Shown here: in pieces, positions 25,576 to 33,169 of the stretch
Position numbering within the stretch: position 1 is the first letter of the stretch
Layout: each line of letters starts with the position of its first letter
Assembly (NCBI GenBank): GCA_001567545.1
Contig: LLZO01000343.1
Span: forward strand, 1 to 35,953
DNA from: Candidatus Tepidiaquacellales bacterium OLB5
GTDB taxonomy: Bacteria; Bacteroidota; Ignavibacteria; Tepidaquicellales; OLB5
DNA: 35,953 nucleotides
Direction: 5' to 3'
The notes under the pieces: model-generated
Told to the model about the DNA's origin: nothing
The model's input: only the letters and a program-made list of their open reading frames with translations
Database searches by the model: none
Program-made: the position numbers and the translations under genes

Positions 25576-26185
25576 ATGAAAAGAGCTATATTGTTTATCA
25601 TTATTTTCCTGCTGTTTTCAAACCTTCTGTTTTCGCAGAGAATTTTATTTCAGTCAGGATTTGAGAATATACCTCTAGTATTTCCTGACAGCATCCCTGC
25701 AGGCTGGAAAAAACTTGATGTTGACCAGAACAACCCTGTTCTGGGATGGGCAGTTAATGATACCAATCAGCATTTTGGAGGAGATACATCAATATTTAAA
25801 CCCCGGGCATTCAGCGGCAATAAATCTCTTTTTATCTTCTGGCTGGCAGGGTCCCTGGTCTGTTGTATGGAATTTCCGGACAGGATTGGTTGGCTTAAAC
25901 CAAACTAGCAGTGAAATACCATCGTCATTCAAATTATATGATAACTATCCTAATCCGTTTAATCCGGTTACTAATATAAAATTTGATATTCCAAAAAGCT
26001 CATATGTGAAGATAAATATTTACGATGCTTCAGGCAGACTTGTTACTGAATTGGTAAATCAATACCTAAACGCTGGAAGTTACGTGTCACAGTTTACCTT
26101 TTCTGAATATTCAAGCGGAGTATATTACTACAGGATAGAATCCGGCAGCTTCACAGATGTGAAGAAAATGATACTGGTAAAATGA
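25576..26185 (+). pseudogene. Chimeric, broken exported gene: adhesin-like N-terminus joined out of frame to a T9SS domain
   Basis: From ATG 25576 a signal peptide (ILFIIIFLLFSNLLFSQ) is followed by about 70 residues like the start of a cleaved-adhesin/choice-of-anchor domain (FQSGFENIPLVFPDSIPAGWKKLD ... FSGNKSLFIFW). This frame stops at 25906-25908. The next frame carries GWQGPWSVVWNFRTGLVGLNQ, the last strand of a fibronectin III domain, plus a complete T9SS domain (NYPNPFNPVTNIKFDIPKSS ... TDVKKMILVK) ending at 26185. The join at about 25830-25847 loses the rest of the adhesin domain and shifts the frame by one; one T fewer at 25829-25833 would restore it. DNA 25847-25906 is 58/60 identical to 22861-22920, indicating recombination with the paralogue. 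Confidence 0.7.
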
Positions 26186-26205
26186 TCAGATAATAAAATA
26201 ATTTA

Positions 26206-26237
26206 TAAAAAAAGCCCGGATAAACCGGGCTTTTTTT
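26206..26237. terminator. Strong bidirectional terminator
   Basis: AAAAAAAGCCCGG and CCGGGCTTTTTTT form a perfect stem around ATAAA, with A and T tracts on both sides. It serves the rightward chimeric gene and the leftward SUF operon that ends at 26254. Confidence 0.9.
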
Positions 26238-26253
26238 ATTGTGATAGTAATTT

Positions 26254-26724
26254 TTAGAGATTAATTGTTTCTTCTGAAGGGATATTTGTAATTTTTGATA
26301 CAATTGAATCTTCACTTGTCATAAGGTCCTTAATTGTCATATTCTTTAATACCCCATCAACTGCACTCTGAAGCAATTGCCATAATGACCTTATCGAACA
26401 GTCAACTGTATGAGTACAAATACTTTCATTACCGCTGTGGTCACTACAGAATTCAGAATCAAAAAGCTTTCCGCCTAGAGAATCAAGCACATCTTTAACC
26501 AATATATTACCTGCAGGCCGGCTTAAAGTGTACCCGCCAATTTGACCCCGGGAGCTTGCCAGAAATCCGCCAAGCCTTAATGCACGAAGGATTTTTGCAG
26601 TATTGTGAGTAGTTATACCTTCTGCTTTGCTTATCTCGGGGATAGTGAGACCTTTCTCGCTGCCATCTCTGGCAACCCTTAAAAGGCACCTTAATCCGTA
26701 TTCTTCCTGTGTGCTGAACTTCAT
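26254..26724 (-). CDS. Rrf2-family Fe-S-responsive regulator (IscR/SufR-like)
   Basis: A 156-residue transcription factor. The N-terminal winged helix reads MKFSTQEEYGLRCLLRVA ... LTIPEISKAEGI ... TAKILRALRLGGFLASSRGQIGGYTLSRP, typical of Rrf2. Cysteines C93, C103 and C109 (EFCSDHSGNESICTHTVDCS) match the three-Cys cluster ligand pattern of IscR (C92, C98, C104), so it probably binds a [2Fe-2S] cluster and reports cluster status to the suf operon. It is the last gene of the suf operon, 11 nt after brxA, so any feedback would be onto its own distant promoter upstream of sufB. Confidence 0.88.
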   Translation of the reverse strand: MKFSTQEEYGLRCLLRVARDGSEKGLTIPEISKAEGITTHNTAKILRALRLGGFLASSRGQIGGYTLSRPAGNILVKDVLDSLGGKLFDSEFCSDHSGNESICTHTVDCSIRSLWQLLQSAVDGVLKNMTIKDLMTSEDSIVSKITNIPSEETINL

Positions 26725-26735
26725 CGTTTCAGGAA

Positions 26736-27272
26736 TTAATTACCGCTGTATTTCGGAATTTTGGACCCGCATGCCTTTGCATGCAGTATTGCATCATACT
26801 GTTCTTTTGGAACTGACGGACCTTCTTTAACACAATGTTCGTTGAACGCAGCAATAAGCTCATCAGCAACCATTTCAGCGGTTTTGCCTTCTATGTTCAT
26901 TCTCTGCATAAGGAATACAAGTTCGCCCTCTTTAAATAATGCCATATACGGTGATGAAGGCGGTATTCCCGGTAAATATAAGTTCCTTAAATGGTCAACT
27001 GCATCTCTATCCTGACCGGCAAAAACTGTTACAATTCTGTCAGGAATTTTACTGTTCTGCAGAGCAAGTGTTACACCCGGTCTGGCGCTGCCAGCAGCAC
27101 AGCCGCAAACGGAATTTATCATAACAAACGCTGTACCTGTTTTTTCACCCAGGAATTTATCCACATCTGCCGGCGTAAGCATTTCATTGAATCCGGCTGC
27201 TGTTAATTCATCCCTCATGGGCTGAACCGCTTCCGGATCATATATTGGTCCTCTTGTGTTTATCTGAAACAT
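26736..27272 (-). CDS. Bacilliredoxin (BrxA/BrxB, YphP/YqiW family)
   Basis: A 178-residue thioredoxin-fold protein; the family is usually about 145 residues, and the extra length is a C-terminal tail (VPKEQYDAILHAKACGSKIPKYSGN) containing one more Cys. The active site is the characteristic CGC (C56-G-C58) in INSVCGCAAGSARPG. Further matches are YDPEAVQPMRDELTAAGF near the N-terminus, VFAGQDRDAVDHLRNLYLPGIPPSSPYMALFKEGELV, and HCVKEGPSVP. Bacilliredoxins remove bacillithiol from S-bacillithiolated proteins. Its place in the suf operon suggests a link between thiol redox state and Fe-S assembly; this is inference. Confidence 0.88.
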   Translation of the reverse strand: MFQINTRGPIYDPEAVQPMRDELTAAGFNEMLTPADVDKFLGEKTGTAFVMINSVCGCAAGSARPGVTLALQNSKIPDRIVTVFAGQDRDAVDHLRNLYLPGIPPSSPYMALFKEGELVFLMQRMNIEGKTAEMVADELIAAFNEHCVKEGPSVPKEQYDAILHAKACGSKIPKYSGN

Positions 27273-27318
27273 ATATTTTTAGTTTTAATTTATAAATTAA
27301 TAATTATTCAATTTCATT

Positions 27319-27717
27319 TTAATACAGGTTTAGCTGCAGCCTGGCTTCTTCGCTCATCATATGCATTCCCCATGGCGGATCCCATACAACTCTTACATTA
27401 CATTCCGTTACACCCGGAATCGCACGTATTTTTCCTTCAACTTCAGGTGGTAAAGAGCCCGCTACCGGGCAAGCCGGTGAAGTAAGTGTCATTTCAATTT
27501 CTACTTTTCCGTTCTCATCTGTATTTACCGAGTATATAAGACCAAGCTCATATATATTAACCGGGATCTCCGGATCATATACACTTTTTAATGCTTCAAT
27601 GACCGCTTCATTTAAACTGCCTAAAACGGTATTTGCCGCCTGTTCGGTAACTGCGGATTCATTTTTATCAGAAATATTATTTTTTTCTTCTTCTGTCATA
27701 CTATTTTGAAGATTCAT
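27319..27717 (-). CDS. sufT: SufT-like DUF59 (MIP18 family) Fe-S assembly protein
   Basis: About 132 residues. After a charged, probably disordered N-terminal extension of some 35 residues comes the DUF59/MIP18 domain: EALKSVYDPEIPVNIYELGLIYSV, EIEMTLTSPACPVAGSLPPEVEGKI, IPGVTECNVRVVWDPPWGMHMMSEEARLQL. It includes the conserved DPE and the SPACP cysteine. SufT-type proteins help cluster maturation or transfer to targets. The start is uncertain: ATGs at 27741, 27717 and 27699 are in frame; the last follows the sufE stop by one base and may be the true one. No Shine-Dalgarno distinguishes them. Confidence 0.88.
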   Translation of the reverse strand: MNLQNSMTEEEKNNISDKNESAVTEQAANTVLGSLNEAVIEALKSVYDPEIPVNIYELGLIYSVNTDENGKVEIEMTLTSPACPVAGSLPPEVEGKIRAIPGVTECNVRVVWDPPWGMHMMSEEARLQLNLY

Positions 27718-28153
27718 ATTTTGTTTTGTATGCCAGGGCATACATTTTCATTTGTTTTATCATAGCAGCAAGTCCGTTTGCCCTTGTCTGTGCAAGGTGC
27801 TGCTTTAATCCTGTTTTATCTATAAAACCCAGTTCGGAGGATAAAATTTCTTCAGGTGTCCTTCCGTTTAAAACTCTGATCAGTAAAGCAATCAGCCCTT
27901 TGACTATAGTTGAATCGCTATCTGCTTTAAAGTAAATTTTTCCGTCTTCATCCCTTGTAACAACCCAAACACTTGACTGGCATCCTTTTACTTTATTATC
28001 TTCCGTTCTTTTATCCTCCGGAAAGTCCTTAAGCTTTTTGCCAAGCTCAATTATATATTCATATTTATCCTGCCAGCTTTCAAAAAAACTGAATTCATCA
28101 ATAATCTCTTCTTCTGTTTCATGTATGGTTTTATTCATTATAAATTCATTCAT
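27701..28153 (-). CDS. sufE: SufE sulfur-acceptor protein
   Basis: A 150-residue SufE fold. It accepts persulfide sulfur from SufS on C58 (DNKVKGCQSSVWVV) and passes it to SufB. Other family matches are WQDKYEYIIELGKKLKDFPEDKRTEDN, FKADSDSTIVKGLIALL and LRIQ-type helix LSSELGFIDKTGLKQHLAQTRANG. A second in-frame ATG at 28138 is possible. It is separated from sufS by a 59-bp gap containing a GC-rich palindrome, the only sizeable interruption between the core suf genes besides that between sufB and sufC. Confidence 0.93.
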   Translation of the reverse strand: MNEFIMNKTIHETEEEIIDEFSFFESWQDKYEYIIELGKKLKDFPEDKRTEDNKVKGCQSSVWVVTRDEDGKIYFKADSDSTIVKGLIALLIRVLNGRTPEEILSSELGFIDKTGLKQHLAQTRANGLAAMIKQMKMYALAYKTKYESSK

Positions 28154-28159
28154 TCTTTT

Positions 28160-28205
28160 TTGCGAGAAGCGTTAGCTGCGTTTACCCCGCCGGGGAAGCA
28201 ATCTC
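28160..28205. repeat. GC-rich palindromic element between sufS and sufE
   Basis: In an AT-rich setting the 59-bp gap holds CCCCGCCGGGG (near 28183-28193), flanked by GAAGC-containing sequence on both sides (GCGAGAAGCG and GAAGCAATCTC on the plus strand). It can form a small stable hairpin on either strand and may act as a processing or attenuation site between sufS and sufE, or be a short dispersed palindrome. Confidence 0.4.
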
Positions 28206-28212
28206 ATTGTAA

Positions 28213-29460
28213 TTAGCTCAATATTTCAATTGCTTTCTTTAATGCAATTATAAAAACATCAATCTCATCTTTTGTATTATAAAAGGCAAATGAAGCCCTT
28301 ACTGTTCCTGCAATTTTGAACCTGTCCATCAGCGGCTCTGTACAGTGCAGGCCTGTTCTTACAGCAACACCGCTTCCGTCAAGCATTACTCCAATATCAA
28401 AAGCATTCAGACCGTTAACCGTAAATGAAATCACTGATGCTTTGTTCTTTGCGTTTCCAATAACAGATAAACCTTCAATTTCATTCAGCTTTTCAGATGC
28501 ATATGCAAGCAGTTCGTTTTCCGCAGTACTGATATTTTTTAATCCAATTGATTCGATATAATCTATAGCTGCTTTCATTCCAACAGCTCCTTCTACATTC
28601 GGAGTACCGGCTTCAAATTTCATCGGAATATCATTATAGCTTGTACCATTAAAGCTAACCCGGCTTATCATATCGCCTCCTGTCTGGTACGGAGGCATTT
28701 TCTCAAGCAGTTCTGCTTTTCCGTAAAGAACTCCTATCCCCATTGGGCCATACATTTTATGTGATGAAAATACATAAAAATCTGCACCCAGCTCCATTAC
28801 ATCAACAGGCATATGCTGAATTGCCTGCGCCCCGTCAATAATTACAGCTGTTTCGGGATTGTTCAGCTTTGCCAGCTTTATGATTTCCTTTACGGGATTA
28901 ATTGTACCCAGAGTATTGGAAATATGGCAGAGAGATACAATCCTGGTTCTTTTTGAAAGGAGGTTTTGATATTCTTCAATCACCAATTCACCGTTATTGT
29001 TTACCGGGATTACTTTAAGCACAGCTTTTTTCTTTTGGCACAAAACCTGCCACGGTACTATGTTGGCATGATGCTCCATTTCAGAAATAATAATCTCATC
29101 GCCTTCATGTATGTTTTCAAGTCCGTATGAATATGTAATCAGGTTGATTGCTTCGGTAGTTCCGCGGGTAAAAATTATTTCACGTTCACTTGATGCATTA
29201 ATAAATTCTTTAATTTTATTCTTTGCATTTTCATATGCCTCCGAAGCTTTAATGCTGATAGAATATACTCCACGGTGAATATTGGCATTATAGTTCCTGT
29301 AATAATCGCTGAGAGCATTAATAACGCTGTTCGGCTTCTGAGAGGTTGCAGCATTATCAAAGTAGATCAATGGCCTGCCGTTGGAAAGAGTTTCCAGTAT
29401 TGGAAAATCTTTCCTTATCTCATCAACGTCAAATATTTTTTTCTCCAGTATTTCCTGCAT
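28213..29460 (-). CDS. sufS: Cysteine desulfurase SufS
   Basis: A 415-residue class II cysteine desulfurase. PLP-binding K235 is in FSSHKMYGPMGIG, the catalytic persulfide Cys is C373 in AVRTGLHCTEPLM, and the substrate and cofactor regions are standard (YFDNAATSQKP, RGTTEAINLI, EMEHHANIVPW, IIDGAQAIQHMPVD). It takes sulfur from L-cysteine, giving alanine and a persulfide handed to SufE. It follows sufD with a 2-nt gap in the order sufB-C-D-S-E. Confidence 0.96.
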   Translation of the reverse strand: MQEILEKKIFDVDEIRKDFPILETLSNGRPLIYFDNAATSQKPNSVINALSDYYRNYNANIHRGVYSISIKASEAYENAKNKIKEFINASSEREIIFTRGTTEAINLITYSYGLENIHEGDEIIISEMEHHANIVPWQVLCQKKKAVLKVIPVNNNGELVIEEYQNLLSKRTRIVSLCHISNTLGTINPVKEIIKLAKLNNPETAVIIDGAQAIQHMPVDVMELGADFYVFSSHKMYGPMGIGVLYGKAELLEKMPPYQTGGDMISRVSFNGTSYNDIPMKFEAGTPNVEGAVGMKAAIDYIESIGLKNISTAENELLAYASEKLNEIEGLSVIGNAKNKASVISFTVNGLNAFDIGVMLDGSGVAVRTGLHCTEPLMDRFKIAGTVRASFAFYNTKDEIDVFIIALKKAIEILS

Positions 29461-29462
29461 AA

Positions 29463-30761
29463 TTACTTCAGCTTTTCAAATACAAGATGATTAAGATGTT
29501 CGTGAAATGCATCATTTTCTATTGTTTCAAAAATATCATTTGCAAATGCTCTTATAAGCACGGTGCGCGCCATTTCTTCCCCTATTCCGCGTGAGCGCAG
29601 GTAGAACACAGCTTCATCATCAAGCTGCCCGATTGCAGCACCATGAGAACATTTTACATCATCAGCAAATATTTCCAGCTGCGGTTTTGTATCTATAGAA
29701 GCTGTATCAGTTAAAAGTATTGCTTTATTTGACTGGTATGCATTGGTTTTCTGCGCATCTTCTCTTACAAATACTTTGCCGTTAAATACACCTTTGGATC
29801 TGTCATTAAGAACTCCTTTATACATTTCATTGCTCTGGCAGTGAGGTTTGGCATGGTCTATTAATGTATGATTATCAACATGCTGGTTACCTTCGGTCAG
29901 GTATAAGCCGTATAAATTACCGGTACAGTTTTCTGCATCAAGCTTAATATTGGTATCATTCCTGACTATCCCTCCTCCAAGAGTCACGCTGTAATGAGTA
30001 AAAGTTGAATTAGCTGACTGAAGGGCATGTGTTCTGTTAATCTGGAATGAGCTTTCATTTTCCTGCTGTAGCCTGTAAATTTCAACAATTGAACCTTCAC
30101 CAACAGCTATTTCGCTCACTGCGTTCACTAAATTAGCTTCGCTTCCTGTGCTGTGATAACTTTCGATAATTTTTACATTACAGTTCTTACCTGTAATTAT
30201 TATATGCCGTGGCTGGGTAAGGATATTCCTGTCTTTTTCACCGGTAATGTTCAGAAGGTGAATGTGGCCGTTAACTGCAGCATTATCCGGAACAAATATA
30301 ACAGCTCCTTCGCCGGCAAATGCTGTATTTAATGCAGTAAAACCGTTATCAATTTCAGCTATTTTGCCTATATGATCAAGTATTAAACCCGCGTTATTTT
30401 TAATAACATTTTTTAAGCTCTCAATAACAATTCCGGTTTGCTGTTTTTTAATGCTTGAATGCTTTTCGGAATAAATGCCGTTAACAAAAACGATAACGTT
30501 TTCATCCAGGCCTTTAATCATATATTTTTCAACTTCCTTTTTGGAAATGTTAAGATCAGCGCCTTTGGTAAATTCATAGTTAAATAACGGGCTTATATTT
30601 GTATATTTCCAGTCCTCATTTTTTAAGGATGGGAAGCCCAGTTCATCGAATTTAGCTATTGCGCTTTTCCTGAACTGATGAAATGCTGTCGATGCTTCAC
30701 CGTTCATGTTCTCTTCAGCTTTGCGGAAATCTGATATGTATTTTTCTTTAATTGTTTCCAT
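29463..30761 (-). CDS. sufD: SufD, FeS scaffold-complex subunit
   Basis: A 432-residue SufD protein. The N-terminal helical region (FHQFRKSAIAKFDELGFPSLKNEDWKYTNISPL) is followed by the right-handed beta-helix core and the C-terminal SufBD signature: KPHCQSNEMYKGVLNDRSKGVFNGKVFV, then EIFADDVKCSHGAAIGQLDDEAVFYLRSRGI. SufD forms the SufB-C2-D scaffold complex on which clusters are built and is needed for iron entry. It lies 14 nt after sufC and 2 nt before sufS. Confidence 0.95.
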   Translation of the reverse strand: METIKEKYISDFRKAEENMNGEASTAFHQFRKSAIAKFDELGFPSLKNEDWKYTNISPLFNYEFTKGADLNISKKEVEKYMIKGLDENVIVFVNGIYSEKHSSIKKQQTGIVIESLKNVIKNNAGLILDHIGKIAEIDNGFTALNTAFAGEGAVIFVPDNAAVNGHIHLLNITGEKDRNILTQPRHIIITGKNCNVKIIESYHSTGSEANLVNAVSEIAVGEGSIVEIYRLQQENESSFQINRTHALQSANSTFTHYSVTLGGGIVRNDTNIKLDAENCTGNLYGLYLTEGNQHVDNHTLIDHAKPHCQSNEMYKGVLNDRSKGVFNGKVFVREDAQKTNAYQSNKAILLTDTASIDTKPQLEIFADDVKCSHGAAIGQLDDEAVFYLRSRGIGEEMARTVLIRAFANDIFETIENDAFHEHLNHLVFEKLK

Positions 30762-30775
30762 TTTTCTCCGGGTAA

Positions 30776-31540
30776 TTAAACTGCTGCTTCTTCAGTTACT
30801 GGATTTGCAACCCAGTCGTAACCTTTTTCTTCAAGCTCCAGAGCAAGATCTTTGCCTCCAGATTTAACTATTCTGCCGTTAACAAGCACATGAACAAAAT
30901 CAGGAACAATGTAATTTAAAAGCCGCTGGTAATGAGTAACTACAATTACAGCATTTTCTTTGCTTCGGAAAGTATTCACTCCGCTGGAAACTATTTTTAA
31001 AGCATCGATATCCAGCCCTGAATCAGTTTCATCCAGCACAGCAAGCTTAGGCTGCAGCATCTGAAGCTGGAATATCTCATTCCTTTTCTTTTCACCGCCG
31101 CTGAAACCCTGGTTAACAGGGCGGTTAATCAGCTTTTCATCAATTCCCACAACACGCATTTTTTCCTTCATATATTTCAGAAATTGCATTGCATCAAGCT
31201 CTTCATGCCCGTTGTGTTTCCTGATTTCGTTTAATGCTGTTTTCAGGAAAGTTGCATTACTTACACCGGGAATTTCCACAGGATACTGAAAAGCAAGGAA
31301 AACACCTTCCCAGGCTCTTTCTTCGGGAGACATTTCAAGCAGGTCTGTTCCGTTAAGGGAAACAGTTCCGCCTGTTACTTCGTAACCATCTTTTCCTGCA
31401 ATAACATTTGCTAGAGTGCTTTTTCCTGAACCGTTAGGTCCCATAATAGCGTGAACTTCTCCGGCATTTACTTCAAGGTTAATACCTTTCAGAATTTCTT
31501 TTTCTTCTACCTTTACGAAAAGGTCTTTTACAATTAACAT
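30776..31540 (-). CDS. sufC: SufC, scaffold-complex ATPase
   Basis: A 254-residue ABC-type ATPase. Walker A is GPNGSGKST (34-42), the signature is FSGGEKKRNE, and Walker B with its Glu is LAVLDETDSGLD; the D-loop and H-loop (VTHYQRLL) follow. These are the specific SufC variants (SGLDIDAL, GGxKDLALELEEKGYDW at the end). It powers conformational change in the SufBCD complex. It lies 60 nt downstream of sufB and 14 nt upstream of sufD. Confidence 0.96.
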   Translation of the reverse strand: MLIVKDLFVKVEEKEILKGINLEVNAGEVHAIMGPNGSGKSTLANVIAGKDGYEVTGGTVSLNGTDLLEMSPEERAWEGVFLAFQYPVEIPGVSNATFLKTALNEIRKHNGHEELDAMQFLKYMKEKMRVVGIDEKLINRPVNQGFSGGEKKRNEIFQLQMLQPKLAVLDETDSGLDIDALKIVSSGVNTFRSKENAVIVVTHYQRLLNYIVPDFVHVLVNGRIVKSGGKDLALELEEKGYDWVANPVTEEAAV

Positions 31541-31600
31541 TATTTAATATTCCTTTACAATTATATATTATTTTTATTTTTAAATTCTGATTGAACAATG

Positions 31601-33055
31601 CTAGCCAACGCTTCCTTCAAGTGATATACTGAGCAGTTTTTGCGCTTCAACGGCAAATTCCATAGGCAGCTCGCGGAATACATCTTTGCAGTACCCGTTT
31701 ACTATCATGTTTATCGAATCTTCCATAGAAATACCTCTTTGCCTTAAATAAAACAACTGGTCTTCGCCTATCTTGGATGTAGTAGCTTCGTGTTCAACTT
31801 TTGCTGACTGGTTGTTGACTTCAATATACGGGAAAGTATGCGCTCCGCACCTGTCGCCTATCAGCAGTGAATCACACTGTGTGAAGTTTCTGGAATTTTC
31901 AGCATTTTTATGTACTTTAACTAATCCGCGGTACGAGTTATTGCTTTTACCTGCTGAAATTCCCTTGGAGACTATTGTACTTTTGGTATTTTTACCAAGG
32001 TGAATCATTTTTGTACCGGTATCTGCCTGCTGAAAGTTGTTAGTAACGGCTACAGAATAGAATTCACCAATTGAATTATCACCCTGCAGAATGCAGCTTG
32101 GATATTTCCATGTAATAGCAGAACCGGTTTCTACCTGTGTCCACGTTATTTTGGAATTAACTCCCCTGCATGCTCCCCGTTTGGTAACAAAATTATAAAT
32201 CCCGCCTTTGCCTTCCTGGTCTCCGGGATACCAGTTCTGTACAGTTGAATACTTTATTGTGGCATTATCCAGAGCAATTAATTCTACAACAGCTGCATGC
32301 AGCTGGTTTTCATCCCTCATGGGTGCCGTACAGCCTTCAAGGTAGCTTACATATCCGCCTTCATCGGCAATCAATAATGTACGTTCAAACTGTCCGGTAC
32401 CGCTTGTATTTATTCTGAAATAAGTTGAAAGCTCCATAGGGCATCTGACTCCTTTGGGTATATAGCAGAATGAACCGTCACTGAATACTGCGGAATTTAA
32501 TGCTGCATAAAAATTATCGGTATATGGTACAACTGAACCAATATATTTTTTTACCAGTTCGGGATGCTCTTTTACTGCTTCGCTCATTGAGCAGAATATA
32601 ATTCCAAGCTTCGAAAGCTCTTCTTTAAATGTTGTTGTTACCGATACACTGTCAAAAACCGCATCAACGGCTACACCTGATAATCTTTTCTGCTCCTGCA
32701 GAGAAATCCCCAGCTTCTCAAATGTTTTTAAAAGCTCAGGATCTACTTCGTCAAGTGATTTAAGTTCAGGCTTTTTCTTTGGTGCTGCATAATATATTAT
32801 ATCCTGAAAATCTACTGCAGGATATGAAATGTTTGCCCATTTAGGTTCTGATTGTTTTTCCAGTGTTAACCAATGGCGGAAAGCTTTCAGTCTCCATTCA
32901 AGCATCCATTCCGGCTCATTTTTCTTTTCTGAAATTTTCCTTACAATATCTTCATTCAGCCCTTTGGGAAGGGTTTCCATTTCAATTTCAGTTTCAAAAC
33001 CATATTTATAATCTTTAATGGCTAATTCTTCAACATTAGAAAGCTCTGTGCTCAT
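31601..33055 (-). CDS. sufB: SufB, Fe-S cluster scaffold
   Basis: A 484-residue scaffold on which the nascent cluster forms. The typical N-terminus ([26 protein letters not shown] ... [16 protein letters not shown]) and C-terminus ([43 protein letters not shown], split for reading) are present, including the conserved Cys and His/Glu ligands near CGAHTFPY and KVEHEAT. It is the first gene of the operon. The upstream 114 bp contain TAATTTG (minus strand, 33123-33117), one base short of a TAnnTTTG -7 box, so the promoter is plausible but not certain; an Rrf2-type operator should lie here too. Confidence 0.96.
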   Translation of the reverse strand: MSTELSNVEELAIKDYKYGFETEIEMETLPKGLNEDIVRKISEKKNEPEWMLEWRLKAFRHWLTLEKQSEPKWANISYPAVDFQDIIYYAAPKKKPELKSLDEVDPELLKTFEKLGISLQEQKRLSGVAVDAVFDSVSVTTTFKEELSKLGIIFCSMSEAVKEHPELVKKYIGSVVPYTDNFYAALNSAVFSDGSFCYIPKGVRCPMELSTYFRINTSGTGQFERTLLIADEGGYVSYLEGCTAPMRDENQLHAAVVELIALDNATIKYSTVQNWYPGDQEGKGGIYNFVTKRGACRGVNSKITWTQVETGSAITWKYPSCILQGDNSIGEFYSVAVTNNFQQADTGTKMIHLGKNTKSTIVSKGISAGKSNNSYRGLVKVHKNAENSRNFTQCDSLLIGDRCGAHTFPYIEVNNQSAKVEHEATTSKIGEDQLFYLRQRGISMEDSINMIVNGYCKDVFRELPMEFAVEAQKLLSISLEGSVG

Positions 33056-33169
33056 AAATTATTGCTAAAAATTGTATTTTTTTAATGAATTTAAGGTGTA
33101 AGATAACTTATCTGTACAAATTAGTCAAGATTAAAAGAATGGGATAATTTATAGATCTTATTATAGTAA

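Noticed and set aside
25715-26185. Independent gene starting at 25715
   Set aside because: There is no signal peptide in that frame, although the T9SS tail requires one; it is better read as the 3' half of the chimeric gene.
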